From positions 37,649,480 through 37,713,479 of the forward strand of contig JALIGW010000005.1 in assembly GCA_023053685.1 (NCBI GenBank): DNA of 64,000 nt, in the 5' to 3' direction. Source of the DNA: Diadophis punctatus similis. Its lineage: Eukaryota; Chordata; Lepidosauria; Squamata; Dipsadidae. The position numbers and the translations under genes were made by a program. Under the pieces are notes generated by a model, which saw only the letters and a list, made by a program, of their open reading frames with translations, had not been told where the DNA came from and did no database searches. Below, piece by piece: positions 25,381-38,122 of this stretch; the first letter of the stretch is position 1; every line of letters begins with the position of its first letter.

Positions 25381-25511
25381 CAGGGGTGTCAAACTTGCGG
25401 CCAGCAGGCCGGATGCGTCACGTGCTGGCCATGCCCATCCCCATTTTAGCGAAGGGGGAAAAGTGATACATCATGTGATGACAACGTCACGCCGTGAGTT
25501 TGACACCCCTG
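25381..25511. mobile_element. Short hAT MITE (131 bp)
   Basis: Ends CAGGGGTGTCAAACTTGCGG and GAGTTTGACACCCCTG are inverted repeats. The target duplication CTGTACTG is perfect at 25373-25380 and 25512-25519. There is no coding content. Confidence 0.93.
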
Positions 25512-27160
25512 CTGTACTGGAAGAAAAGATTAAATTCCTCTCCTTCCAATACAAATCTATTATGGAGAAGTCTGTACCATCATTTGTTAGGCAAATTTGG
25601 AACCATAAAACCATGGCATAATGATAAATATCCATAAATATAAATATCTATATTTGCACTGAAATTATGAAAACTATTGCAATTAAAAACAACATAAATG
25701 GGATGACAACTTATATTCAAGAAATCTCATCTTGCTTTCTTTAAAGCTAAACCTGCACACACCAAAAGCTATGGAACAGGTTTGGATGTTTCAAAATGAG
25801 TCAGAAAATCTCATCCAGATACATAAAGTTTTCAACCTAAGATGTATGTGAGATAAGTTATTATGTCAACTTCCTGAAGCAATTCCAATTAACACATCAT
25901 ATGGCACAGTGGTCTGGTTTTTAACCCTGGTTTATTGAACAAGCATAAGTTTAAAGTAGAAGAATGGGTTGCACACCAACTACAGGCATCAATTGTGTTG
26001 ACCTCGTAGTGTCTAATGCAGAAAGGAAATAATGATCTCAACTCCTAATTTTCTGCAGATATTGTCACACATCAAGCATTTAAAGTATAGGGTATTGCCA
26101 GACAATGCTTATTTTTCTGCTATTGCAATGCTCATTATCTTGGAGGCTTTGGAACATTTCAAAAAAAGGCTTATGGTAGTTATCTGAAATGAACTATGAA
26201 GTTATTCTAGCCATACTAATTTATCCTGGAGATTTGGGAAATTCTTACAGGATGGGAACAGGATGGTCAACTCAGAATAATCTCCAACATAACAGTTTCC
26301 TTACTGCTTCTAAGCAACTTCTCTTCTGTCCCTATGAGCATCATGGAATGGTTTTCTGCAGTCCTATTCATAGTCCTGTATAAACAAGGCTCAGTTTCCT
26401 CCATCAAGTGTTATCCAAATGTTCCGGACCTGCCACACTTTCTCCCTATCCTTGCCTCCCTACCTCACAATATGTTCAGTTGAAAAGAATTAAACTGTAT
26501 ACTGTAAACATCGTAGCCAGGGACAGACTTCATCACAGTTAATATACACACAACAAAGAGAAAGACTAAACAGCAGCTACAAATGTTCAACCAAAAATAT
26601 GTAACCAAAAGCCTTCCAATCATGTCTGGCCGAAATGAGATAACATTTAACAAGTCCTTATGTAATTTTCCACAATAATTCCAATGAATCGGAGATTTTT
26701 AGAAATTAAAATGAAGATCCACTGTTTTAATTACTAACATCACACTGGGAGAATTCTGCAGATTAATATAGAGGCTCCTGAGATAACCATATTTTTTAAA
26801 AAAACAACCCAACCCTTCCCCCAACCCCCCCACAAACCCAGGGGAATAGGAAAAGCCTTAAAAAGATGCCTTATTATGAATTTGGTTGAAAAGGATAAGC
26901 CCACCACATCTGGACTAGAAAATTACAGACCACTAGTTACACTTTTCTTTACCTTCTTGCACCATCTTTTGGACATTTGGAGCCCTTTTGATGAAAACCC
27001 TGTTTTGATGTTGAGTAGAACTTGTTTCAGCAGACATTTCAGTGAATGGAAGACATGCATATTAAAATACAGAGCAATTATGTGCTAAGGAACCATGAAG
27101 CTTTGATATAGTTTTGGGCAAAGAGGTTTCTTAAAGTATGGCATCTCAAGAAAAAATAAG

Positions 27161-27184
27161 GTGTGTGTGTGTGTGTGTGTGTGT
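27161..27184 (+). repeat. (GT)n microsatellite
   Basis: About twelve GT units. Confidence 0.95.
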
Positions 27185-29408
27185 GAAAATAGTTAAACAA
27201 GTAACTATATTGCAGAAAAACAGACTCATGGCATTGCCAAAAGAGCAGTTTTGAATAAGAAATACTGTACTTTGAAATTTCCAGAGAAAGAACTATGATA
27301 GTTTATTGCAACAAAAGAAAAATGCACTTTAAAACAAGTTCACCAGATGTATGAAGTATCATCGTGTAGGAAAGAATATGTGTACCTTCATTATCCATGG
27401 TGTATGGAAACAATAAATAATGAGGTCATAAGGAAATAAAATGTTTAAGGTACAAATAGTGTTAATTATCTTTTTTCATTGTGACTGTTTACATAACAGT
27501 TGTTACATATGACTAAAATAGTCTGGTATTTGTAAGCTAATGATAAAAACATTTTGTTTCATCAATGACCATTTATGAATGCTCTGCTGTACGCAAAGTA
27601 ATGGTGGATTATAGTCAACTAAAGCTTATTCCATAGCAAGGATGTACAGGATGGACTAAGACCTCTGCAGTGTCACAAATGATTTAAAGAGATCTATTTT
27701 AAAAAAATGCATCAGGCATTTCAGTAATTTTCCAGTTTGGCTGAGATTCGCGTTGGCTGGGAGTTCTAGGAATTGCAGTCCTAATACATCAATGTAATGG
27801 CAGCTTGGGTGCAGTTTCAAAAATCCTTGATTTCACAAGTAGACAAAGAGTGATTTTTTTTGTAGAGGAGGTAGATGAACAAAGTAGAAATGTAAACATA
27901 ATAAAAATGTGTTATTGTATTGCACACTTCGCTGGAAGTACAAACTTGGCAGTTATTAAAAAGTTTAGTCTATTCTGTCACTCTTGTAAGAAAGCAAAAG
28001 AAAAGTCAACCAATTTTGGTATTCATGGAAGAAATAGATACACATTATATGTCCTGCTAGTTACAAATAAATTCAGAAAGATGATAAATCACTCTGTATC
28101 CAATTTATTCTATACAAGCATAAGATGTTGGAAACACTAAGGGAACAAGTTCACTAATCAGTAACATTCTGTTTCACCCAAGGCTATTTTATTATTCTGA
28201 GTCTGAAAGTTATTCATTTCTACTCTCACAGAGGTACAAAAGTTAAATTTTATATACTGGCTGAAAATTTCTTTACTGTAACTTACCATTTTTATTATCA
28301 CCTTTAATAATATTTCATCAGCTGTCAGGTCTACTCCACTCATATCCCTGTGAACTGGTGATGGGAAGGAAGAGGAGGACCCCCTGTATTTCTTTCCTCT
28401 CCTTGGCTGGGAGAAATGTGCAGGGGTCTTTCATCAACTGCTGTCCACATAAATACTTGGATCAAGCATTAAAAGCTGGAGGCTGAAGGCTTTTGCAGAA
28501 GCTTTTCAGGGCTTCCAGAGGTGGCTGTTACAACCTGCCTTAACCCAACTATCTAATCTGTACTGAAGAGCAGAGTCAGAAAAAGACCTTCCTGACATTT
28601 TATGGAAGTAGGATCTTCACGCCAAATATCTGTTTGTCTCTGAGTTATGCTTCACAACGATATTATGGTTCCTATCAGATTGAATGATAATAATTAAAGA
28701 AGAATTGCGGGTGAAAACAGGCTCTCATTCATACTTGATACACAGCACTTCTGGAATCATAGCACCCTCTGGTAGGAATGCTCCTGATTCCAACTAATCA
28801 AGATGTCCTTGCAATGTATAGCCTTATCCAGGACAACCAGTTATTACATGCGGCTCATTGCTTAGAACTACAGCTGGATTGTATCTATTTTCTTGGAACC
28901 ACAGATAACATCAAGAGAGAAATGAGTAATCATATGAAAATGTCATCCAAGGAAGAAGTTGTGAATCATGGTACCTTTTAAAATCTCTGAAAAAGATAAC
29001 TTGGGAATCTCAAGGTCAGATTCTGCAGTAAAATAAATCTTTAGTTATTTCAATTCCATCACTTATGATGTTCAAATGTTATGCTCAAATGCATTTCTGA
29101 ATACATGTTTTAAAATGAACTTCAGTTTGGACCAGCTTTATTTTGCTCCCTACCTTCTATTAACAATATGAATGATTATTCCAGACTAAAACAAGTTGAT
29201 ATGATTTGCAAAAAACACATTAACAAATAAAAAAATACAGTATAGATTATAAGAAACTTCTAAGCTTTTTCAGAAGATAGATGGATCTCTGCAAAGGAAA
29301 TATTCCACTGTCACAAGAACAAAGCAACTTCAAATTTACAGTAATGTTACTTTAAATGATGCTGCCACAGAAGACGAATTGAGGACACTGCGTAATGTCT
29401 AATGTATA

Positions 29409-29481
29409 TTGGTAATGAAATTTGAAGATTAAATTTATTAGAAATATCTGTATCTATAAATTATCATTACCAATATATGAC
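29409..29481. repeat. Short inverted repeat
   Basis: ATATTGGTAATGA near 29410 faces TCATTACCAATAT near 29464 across a loop of about 40 bases. It could be the core of an old MITE or a chance hairpin. Confidence 0.4.
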
Positions 29482-30169
29482 TAACATGCAAAGGAAAAGA
29501 GTGACATGAACCTGATGGATGGGGTCAGTCAGTATTTCACACATCTGGCTATTTCCTTTCTAAGATATACCAAAGGCAGATGACGTATGCCAGAATCCTA
29601 TTCTCTGAAAGCTACTTCAAAATGGATTTCCACCAAATCCATTGGGATTGCCTCAAAAGATGGATCTACTAAATAGAAATTCTCTTTAATGAATCCATTT
29701 TTCCATAATGCCAAATTTAAAAAAATGCTCCTAGAACCTGGAGAAAGCACATAAAAGAAAATGTGAGATAAAGAGATTCGTTAAAAACACTTCATGTTTT
29801 GCATCTGCCAAACTCTCCTTGTGATGGAGTCGTTCTAATCTGCTATTTAAAAGAGCCTGTTACAATCTTGAACGGGGGATTTTAAAAGAAATGTGGCTGT
29901 TTCAGTGATAAGCATAGCAGTGTGCCTGTGATTGTCTGTTGAACAACTGAAAACACTCCAGCTACACTACATATGGAGAAGAGTTGATATATGTGCTTAG
30001 CAGGACAGGCTCTGCAATAGGTCTAATATGCTGTTTGAAGTCTACAGAGTCCTTTTAGAAAAAAAAGCATCTGACACAAACAAAAAGTTCCACCCTTGTG
30101 CAACTGAGCACTAGCCTTTCATGGTCTGTTCCCTTTCTTATTAACTCTTCCAGTTCCTCAGTACTCTGG

Positions 30170-30292
30170 CAGGGGTCTCCAACCTTGGCAACTTTAAGCC
30201 TTGTGGACTTCAACTCTTTAAGCAAAGCTGGCTGAGGAATTCTGAGAGTTGAAGTCCACAAGGCTTAAAGTTGCCAAGGTTGGAGATCCCTG
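30170..30292. mobile_element. Palindromic hAT-like MITE
   Basis: CAGGGGTCTCCAACCTTGGC pairs with GCCAAGGTTGGAGATCCCTG, and the arms continue through AAGCCTTGTGGACTTCAACT. CTCTGG flanks both sides (30164-30169 and 30293-30298), a shortened or mutated target duplication. Same design as 10883-10988. Confidence 0.85.
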
Positions 30293-31289
30293 CTCTGGAG
30301 CACATGTCCCTGGGTTTTGTCTAAAATGTTGTATATATTCTTGCTATATATATTTACAAGACATGAAACAAGGGAGGATAACCCGGACTCGTGTATACTA
30401 TGCAGCACTGCAATCCTTTTTCTGTGATACATAACCTTCATCAGATGGCATATTTGTAAAAAAAATTAACAATAATCAAAATCTATAGTTTAAGCCATTG
30501 CTAGACTTAGCATACGTCTTAGAAACAACTTCAGCAAAGCAAATTCATCACTCTAAAGATATCATTACACCATTGGCCCCAATTTGTATCATCTATGGAG
30601 GATGAAAATATATTTTTGAAAAGCCAACCCCACTTACAAAAAAATTGCTCAGTTCAACTACACCAAATTATTAACCTATAGAAAATATGTTTCTTATATA
30701 TTATTACGATTACAGTTACAGATGAAGGAATATTTTAGGGCTACGGCTATACAGATTAGATTAAGTTTGGTTTCTGGGCCAATTATTGTACAAGCATCAA
30801 AAGTCCATAGTCATTATATTCCTTTGGCTAAAAGTAACTTTAACCTGCTTAGACCTGTAGATACATTTGGAAATTTGAGAAACTGCAATAGGACCCATCA
30901 CAAAATTGGTACAATGCAAAGAAATACTATCATAAGTCACAAAAATTATTTCTTTAAGTCTTATTCCTTATCACTTGTATGTAAATTGGGGTCTTTATCA
31001 AACTATTTTTGATAGATTTTATTGGTATTGGAAAAGAAAGACTCTAAAGTGATTTTGATATCAGAATAAATAATAATTAGTATCTTCTCCATCTGCTGAT
31101 TCAAAGATTCCGATTTGGCTGAAACTGAAGAGACTGGAAAACAAAAATGCCTTTTCAGTCTTCTCATTCTAACACAACTGTAATATCTAAAGAACTTTTT
31201 CTTTGCTACACAATACAATATTTTAGTCCTTCCGGTCATTTAATTCACTGACAAAATAACAGCATGCATATAAGAAGAGACAAACATAC

Positions 31290-31970
31290 CTAGGACACGA
31301 ATTTGCATCACTGCTCCATGTAAACCAAAGAACATCCATAATGGTTGGGAACAATCCACGCATACTTGCATGCCCGCACTTGCTCCATTGTGACTCAAGT
31401 GCAGTTCTCCTTCCGAATTCACCATGAATCCCAAGATGTCTCCACTCTGGAGAGGCACCAGCACTCTACAGACTGCCCAGAACTCTTTTCGATCAACTAA
31501 AGACTCTGGGTTATAAGGAAGGTCACTGGGTCTCAGGGTGCTAGGATCACAAGTGGTTACCCCATATGACAGTGTCCCAGTACGCGAAGTGTTGGATTTG
31601 TTGATTTTGACAAATATAGTCTCATTGATTCTAAGCGGTCTGCTGGTAAAAACCAAAGTTCTCTCGTCTCGAGCATGGTCCAGACGGGCCACAGTCTGGT
31701 CATCCAGAATTTTAATATGGGCTCCCCTGAGCTGATGGAAGCGGAGATCGCTTTCAAGTTGAGATGGGAGGAGGTGGGAATGCTGAGAGTTGAGGGAATT
31801 CTGTGGAATAGGACACATGGCAGTCATGACTTGGAAATTGTCCTCCTGCAAGTTGAGATCACAAAGGCTTACAGATAGACGGGTGTCCTCAGTCTCTCTG
31901 CGCAACGAGGATCGGCGGATAGCTGTGAAGGATCTTGGACGGAGGCAATCAGGAGGAACAATTTCACTAT
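31290..31970 (-). CDS. NEURL1: NEURL1 coding exon (inter-NHR linker and NHR2)
   Basis: This is the largest exon, 681 bp: two bases, 226 codons, one base. It follows a TTTCAG acceptor and ends before GTATGT. It opens [20 protein letters not shown], passes through a polar linker with [13 protein letters not shown], and then carries NHR2 from about residue 264 to 416 of the window-encoded protein: [62 protein letters not shown] and [18 protein letters not shown]. All match NEURL1 in order. The inter-repeat linker is one of the less conserved parts: [10 protein letters not shown] replaces an Ala/Gly-rich stretch of the human protein. NHR2 in the family contributes to substrate binding and membrane or partner contacts. 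Confidence 0.97.
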
Positions 31971-32397
31971 CTGAAATTAAGAGAAGGAAAAGATAACCCA
32001 AGGTGAGGAAAGTAATTCAGTTTTGTTATCAGTTGTTCAAAAAAGGAATGCAATATCTTGCTTTCTTTTAATGCCACAACGCATAAAATAATCTCTTGTA
32101 AACATTTTGGTCACTCTTCTGCATAAACTCTCAAACAGCAAATTGCTGAAATAGGAGACAACATTGGGAAAGAATAAGTAGGCTCCAGTGTGAAACCTCC
32201 AAGAAGATTGCTGCAGAGTCCTGAAAGCTATGCTTTGAATTTGTTCTTAGAACTAGTTTCACTGATAGGGTAACAAGAATATTTGAGTAAATAGTTGGAT
32301 TTTAAAAAGTTTTTAAGAAAAGGAGGAGATGTTTTAACCCCAATAGCATAGAAAATGTGGACTCAGGTCATACTTTATTCGGTTTGTTTATGGCGTT

Positions 32398-32640
32398 TAT
32401 CATGACTTCAATCCCTTTATTTATTTATTCAACTTATATGCCGCCAATCTTTTGATGCTTACAATCATTAAAAACAATAAAAAATATTAAAACACTAAAT
32501 AGTGACATTAAATTAGTTAAAAATTGACAAAGATGAAAAAAAAGAAGCAAGATCAATCCATTAATAGAGTCCCACCATTTATAGATAATAATACAAATAA
32601 AGCAATTGTAATAAATATGTTAAATAAATAAAAGATTTTC
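32398..32640 (-). mobile_element. L2-like LINE 3' region, old fragment
   Basis: On the minus strand the sequence ends GGCGGCATATAAGTTGAATA followed by AATA units, the tail type shared with the copies near 44250, 46720 and 46910. The AT-rich remainder is too diverged to translate. Confidence 0.55.
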
Positions 32641-32783
32641 ATGGTACAATTCATTCATTCAATCAATCTTTCTGGAAGCGTCAGTTCTTACAAAGGAATT
32701 TAGAAGTAACCTTGGAGAAGGTATAAGAGAGCTGATAAGGAAGGAACCAGTCATTACGATAGAACCTTCAAAAAGGATTAAAT

Positions 32784-33105
32784 CGGGGTGAAATCCAGCA
32801 GGTTCTGACAGGTTCTGGAGAACCGGTAGCAGAAATTTTGAGTAGTTCGGAGAACCGGCAAATACCACCTCTGGCTGGCCCCAGAGTGGGGTAGAAATGG
32901 AGATTTTGAAATATCCTTCCCCCAGGAGTGGGGAGGGAATGGTGATTTTGCAGTATCCTTCCCCTGGAGTTGGGCGGGAATGGAGATTTTGCAGTATCCT
33001 TCTCCTGCCACACCCACCAAGGCATGCCCACCAAGCCACACCACACCACGCCCACCAAGCCACACCCACAGAACCAGTAGTAAAAAAAATTGGATTTCAC
33101 CACTG
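32784..33105. mobile_element. hAT-like MITE, CCGGTT family (322 bp)
   Basis: Ends CGGGGTGAAATCC and GGATTTCACCACTG are inverted repeats. Flanks GATTAAAT and AATTAAAT agree at seven of eight bases. The interior has repeated TTTTGCAGTATCCTTC phrases and CACGCCCACCAAGCCACAC. Confidence 0.87.
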
Positions 33106-33649
33106 AATTAAATAGTTCAGAGATACAAGGAAGCATGAAAAAAATATAAACTAACATCTCTTGATTTTGTTCAGTATAAGAGAAAAACTTTTAAGATGCT
33201 GTACTATAACCTACAATAAACATTCAAGGTGCTGCTACTATACCCTACAACAATAAAGTAACATTCTTGGAATCCCTGTAGTGGTTTCTTGACCTGGTCA
33301 ACTTTAAAGAGCTGTCAGGCCTTTACCAATTTTAGGCAATCTTTTCTATGCCTGTTTTGTTCACAGAGTGGAAAGATTGGAGTGTAAGGCATTACAAGAG
33401 AGTAAGACAATGGGGAATTCACATCTAAAGAAATGTACTGGCTCGGCTTTAACCTAACATGCTTGGGGCCACAAGCGATCTAGGTAAACAGCCAACTAAT
33501 GCATTTATTTTGACGTGTATGCCTGCTTACTCTTTCTAAACCCTTATTCTCCAATGAATGTAAATACAAATATTAATTCCCTTCTTGCTAATTATCCAAA
33601 CACCAGGGTGAGCATTTCAAGGGGTGGGGGGAGGAAATCTGAAGTAAAA

Positions 33650-33736
33650 TCGACTGTCACAGTCATGTGATTTTCTACTTACGACTGCAATTGAGTTGCG
33701 GGGTTTCAATTGTGTGGATTAATTGAGGACTACCTG
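33650..33736. mobile_element. Tigger-like transposon fragment
   Basis: GTGATTTTCTACTTACGACT and the end TGAGGACTACCTG match the right part of the element seen at 4740-5091 and 60965-61349. Only one end is present. Confidence 0.5.
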
Positions 33737-33964
33737 CATTGATATTTGATTTATATTTTTCTTGCACAAAGTTCGTTGTTATAAACACTAAGCATAGCAA
33801 ACCAAAAAAGTGTCCCATTGTTATTGGAATACTATACCATGAAGTACAAAACTGAACACGTTGGATCAGTAGAGCATTCTGAAATTTCTACCAGAATTCT
33901 ACTACTGTATATTTGTATTCCAAAGTTTCCAAAATGGCTGCTTTAACTGGATACTGCAATAGCA

Positions 33965-34888
33965 TAAGGTGACCAGACGTCCCGATTTTGGCAGGACAGA
34001 CCCGCTTTTTAATCATTTGTCCCGCGTCCCGCCCGCCCTCTTAAAAAGTCCCGATTTTTTAAAACAATGCCCGACTAGGGCATTCTTTCAAAAAATCGGC
34101 CTGCAGGCACTCGAGGATGGCCAGGTTGGGCCCAGCCACAGGGGCAGCAGCAGCAGAGGCAGGCCCTCTCAAAATCGGGACATCTGGTCACCTTAGAGTA
34201 GTCCGGATCCGGAAGCCGTGCCTGGAGAAAGAGGTCCTGGGGTTGCTGCAGCCCCGACAGAGATAGCGTGGCCAGCTGGTGCATCCGGGGCGGAGCCGTA
34301 CGATTCCCTCCTTCCTTCCCTCGCTCGCTCATTCTTCTTCCGGCCGCGCCGGGCTTGACCCGAGTTTGCGGTCTTGCAAAGGCGGCGGAGCGAACCCCGA
34401 CTCCGGGAAGCGGCTGGGCGCGAAGCGAAAATAAAAGAGAAGCGGGGAGGCGAGGAAGGGAAAGCGGGCAGGGCTTCCACGGCCCTGGGAGGCGGGGTCG
34501 GGCTGGGTGGGTGGGTGGGAAGGATGGGCAAATCAGCAGGCCGGTATCCAACCGGTGCAGCCGGGAGACTTCTAGCCACCCTCTCCGGCCGCTGCAAAAA
34601 AAATGCACCGGCGGCTTTGCATGCATCGCTTCCCAGCCACCCCCCTCTTTGCAGAAACGGGGCTCGGGGGCGATGCCTGCTCCTGCAAAACGTTTGCACA
34701 ACCGCCTTGTGAGGTCGGCCGGGCTTTGCAAAGGCGCTGGGTGTGTGTGGGGACACCTTTGACGGGGGGGCAGGGCCGCCTGGACGCCGCTGTCTTTTGC
34801 CCTCTGCGCATGCGCAGCATTCTGCGCATGCGTAGAGGGCAAAACTCAAATTGTGTCCCGCTTAAAAAAAAAAAATCTGGTCACTTTA
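33965..34888. mobile_element. Composite DNA transposon carrying a GC/CpG-rich block
   Basis: The left end is TAAGGTGACCAGACGTCCCG; the right end complements it as ATCTGGTCACTTTA. The 8-bp duplication CAATAGCA is perfect (33957-33964 and 34889-34896). A second right terminus, ATCTGGTCACCTTA, occurs inside at 34182-34195, so a 231-bp unit (33965-34195) is followed by about 690 bp of GC-rich DNA rich in CG dinucleotides. No transposase is visible. Confidence 0.85.
34200..34860. other. CpG-rich block inside a transposon
   Basis: Strongly GC-rich against an AT-rich surround, with many CG dinucleotides and a TGCGCATGCGCAG phrase near 34805. It would be called a CpG island by composition. Open frames of 164-255 codons run through it on several frames at once, as GC-rich DNA does, and none resembles a known protein. 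Confidence 0.75.
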
Positions 34889-34937
34889 CAATAGCAGCAA
34901 TATCAAATGAATGTCCTTGGCTATTCTTTGACATTAT

Positions 34938-35440
34938 CTAGCTGATATTAATCGAAAAGAGCACAGGAAATTGAAGTAAACCTAAAGCAAAACAAATATT
35001 CGATTCTGAGGCTCATTTCCTGCTTTTCTTTATAGCAAAGCAAAAGGTTTTTTAATATTTTTTAATAGTCAAGGGCTCCATTTACACAATGTAAGAGCAG
35101 GATATTATAAAAAAAACCAGAATAAGATTTCTCCAATAATTTTTTTTAATCAAAAATCAAGCAAAGTATAGCTGTATTTAATTGCACCTAAAAGTACTGA
35201 CATTGTTGGGGTGTGCTTTAAGACTAATATTAAACTTATGAATTTTGTGTTAGTTTAACATTAACTGGCTGACATCATTGAAAAACACTCAGGAAATTGA
35301 AATAACATCACTCATCAGAACAAATATTCAGTTCTAATATATAACTTTTGCCATGCTTTAAAAAAATTTAACAGCTTTTTTTACTAAACAATAGTTTTGA
35401 AACTCATAGCTATGACACATTTACATCTGAGAAGGCACAG
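34938..35440 (+). repeat. Diverged tandem duplication
   Basis: A stretch with AGCTGATATTAATCG, CAGGAAATTGAA, AACAAATATTC and CATTTACA recurs in the same order about 340 bp downstream as GGCTGACATCATTG, CAGGAAATTGAA, AACAAATATTC and CATTTACA. This reads as an old local duplication. Confidence 0.45.
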
Positions 35441-35982
35441 CAATTTTTTCAGCCTCTGTTTATTTGACTGATTGTTTATTTGAGGCATAAAACATGCATT
35501 ATTTTGCTAAAATATAGCAGAATATAGGGCTATTTTTACTTGAGGCCTTTTGTTATCGCTACCTTTTGCAAAGTACTGCAAAGCAGTGACACATACTGTA
35601 TATGAAGCATATATCAGGGCTTGCCCATATCTGTTTTACAAGGTGTGTAGTTCTTTACATTTGGCCTGATGAAACACTCCATGATTTCTAGAGCAAAAAG
35701 ATATAAGAAAATACCTTCTGTTTTACTTTCTGTTCCTAAGTGTGTGTCTGTGTGTGCGCATGTGCATGCATATTTAATCTGACCGTTTATCACTGAAATA
35801 GGAAGGAAGGAAGAAATTTAACACAAAAACTCCCTACTTTAGGAATGTTCTAGAAGATGGAGAATATTTTGGATTTAGTGAACCTAAGCTTCTCCAAGTT
35901 TATGTGTTGAATACATGTTGAGATACATATTGCAAATTTTGTATCAAAATACCAGATTATACTTCAAAAATGGCTGTATCCT

Positions 35983-36033
35983 CTATCTGAGTGAATCAGA
36001 TATAAACTTATCACTATCTGAGTGAATCAGATA
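35983..36033 (+). repeat. 20-bp direct repeat
   Basis: CTATCTGAGTGAATCAGATA occurs at 35983-36002 and again at 36014-36033. Confidence 0.9.
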
Positions 36034-37769
36034 CCTTGCAAGATTTTTATAAGTTTTGATACTGTTAAAGTTAGGACCACAAATGTCTTTTATAAAGTCT
36101 TCAATTACAGCCCTTCCTTGTTCACACTTACATTTTGCTCCTAAGGCTATACATATAGCCTGACACAGACATTAAGAATTAGCTGTCACTCAACATTTTA
36201 CAATTCACCTTTACATATATTAAATTTATATACACATGTGTCAAATATAACAGATTTAGTTAGAACTTGATTTTATTATATTTTTCATGACCAAAGTGAA
36301 AATTCCATTTTAGAATTGTTTAGAAATCTGAATTGTGTTCTAATCCACAGACACTTTACTATTGAAAGATAATCAACTACATGGACATGACTGAAATATT
36401 AGTTCAAGATATACAAGTTTTCTATCTGAGGAAGTTTTTAAAACTCTGAGCAAACAGTTATCCAAAATATTATATATTTTCATATTTCAGTCTTGTCATC
36501 TCATCACAATAAATACTATGGTGATAACCGTAGTTTCTATGGTGTATACTCCAGTATGCAGGGGACAGTTACAATTATAATATGTTTTAACTATGTATTA
36601 ATGCAAAAGAAACTTCAGTTACAGTATTTGCACAGATACAAACTCCAAACAACAGCAGTCTTTCAAACAACTCAAGAATCTTTGTTTCATTTCAGTATAA
36701 TCCAGAATCATTGCTATATTCTTAACTTCAATCCTGTTGACTGTAAGAAATTAGTAGTTCCCTGTGCAGTTCAAAAAACTTCCTTAGTTATTGTGACAGA
36801 TAACAATCAAAACCAATTCCAGTTGCAAAACAGTTATACAAAGTGTAAAATAGGATCTGATAATCTTCAGATTATCAAGGACATGGATCACAGCAGTAAA
36901 AATAGATAAGGCATGTCTGTGTAATATCACAGTGCAGAAAGCTAAGTTTATTTCAAAAGCAAATCCAAATAAACAGTTTTAACTGACTAATTGGATGAAG
37001 AGAGAAATATATGTGCACAATCAGCCTTGGTGGCAGGTTGAGTGATTATGGTTTTGTGGTTCCCAAGCAACTTCTGCATATTTGATGTGCTTATAGGTCA
37101 TCCTGGTTTACTAAGGAAATGTGCTTCATGGAGCAGGTGAATAAATATCAAGGGCATAGGTGATAAAAACAGAAAAGGGAACAGAGGGCCAATGATGTGT
37201 CTTTGAAAAAGAAATGTTTTTTATTTGCTTCTGTTGTGTCTCCTGAAAATCATCTGAAAGATTACTGTGTGTGACTTCCTAATGTGATCAATGCACACTG
37301 CACAGCTTTTAAAAGGATTTTTCATAGTCACTTATAGTTGGGAGACAGATGTTCCTTAGTGTGTTGATCAGGGGGAGACCAACAAACACACCGACTTAGA
37401 CAGTTGGTTTCTGTGTATCTTGAGCCTAAGGACAGAGTGCTTGGGAGGATTTGAGCCACCACTACTTTTAGATCCACCTGCCTTTGGGATGATTCTAGCC
37501 AGGAGGAACATGCTGAGGGAGGTGGTTTGTTTGTTTGTTTTTGTTAGATTATTAATATTCCTTCAACCGAGGAGGGTTGCAAAAGGCAGTGGTACATAGA
37601 TAGAAATAGATATAAGCTGGTATCAGCCTTAAAATTCCTTGTCAGGGTAGCTGAGTAAGTAGCATATCAGTTCCAAGCACTCATGGATGAAATTGTTTTT
37701 TTAGATACATTTCAGGCTGCTTTCAGGCAGGGCCATAGAAAGATATATGATTGGAGTAGAATCAAAGAA

Positions 37770-37995
37770 TATAAGGATTGGAAGGGCTTTTTTTAGTCCA
37801 ATTCCTTGTCCAATGGGGAATCCACAATTAGACCATATCTGATCTCATCCAATATGTTTAAACATTTCCAATGAAGGAAAGTCCATCATCTCCTGAGGCA
37901 GTCTGTTCCACTGTTCCTACTATTGAGATTTTGTCTGGTTGTTTATCTAAATATTGCTCCAGCTCAGTCATTGTACTGTGGGTTATATTCCCGCT
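37770..37995 (-). mobile_element. CR1-like LINE fragment
   Basis: GATTGGAAGGGCTTTTTTTA, CATCTCCTGAGGCAGTCTGT and TTCCACTGTT follow the reverse-complement pattern of CR1 3' ends, as in the better copy at 57641-57900. Diverged and short. Confidence 0.6.
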
Positions 37996-38082
37996 CCTTA
38001 CTGTTCAACAACCATAAAATTAACCGCATCAGCTTCAGGAAGAATCCTGAAGTTCTGTTAACTGAGATATGCCCTTAAAGAC

Positions 38083-38122
38083 ACGGGTCGCGGCATTAGG
38101 AAGGTTGAGAACCACTGGCTTA
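38083..38122. mobile_element. hAT terminal fragment
   Basis: GGTTGAGAACCACTG is a typical hAT right end with no matching left end nearby. Confidence 0.4.

Larger units (their letters stand above)
20047..31289 (-). other. NEURL1: NEURL1 intron (11.2 kb)
   Basis: Between the NHR2 exon and the linker exon. It holds a CR1 end, the purine-filled hAT element, a probable solo LTR, one tRNA-derived SINE, two hAT MITEs and small GT and GA repeats. The region 25.6-30.1 kb shows no recognisable repeat or coding sequence. Confidence 0.9.

Noticed and set aside
34075..34849. Frames of 218-255 residues on the minus strand and 164 on the plus strand
   Set aside because: They overlap in several frames of a GC-rich transposon interior and show no recognisable domain or splice context.
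34200..34860. CpG island promoter of NEURL1
   Set aside because: It is bounded by transposon ends with a target duplication and lies between NHR1 and NHR2 exons, not upstream of the gene.
36493..36909. 138-residue frame on the plus strand
   Set aside because: No recognised domain, poor amino-acid order for a globular protein, no splice context; AT-rich chance frame is more likely.
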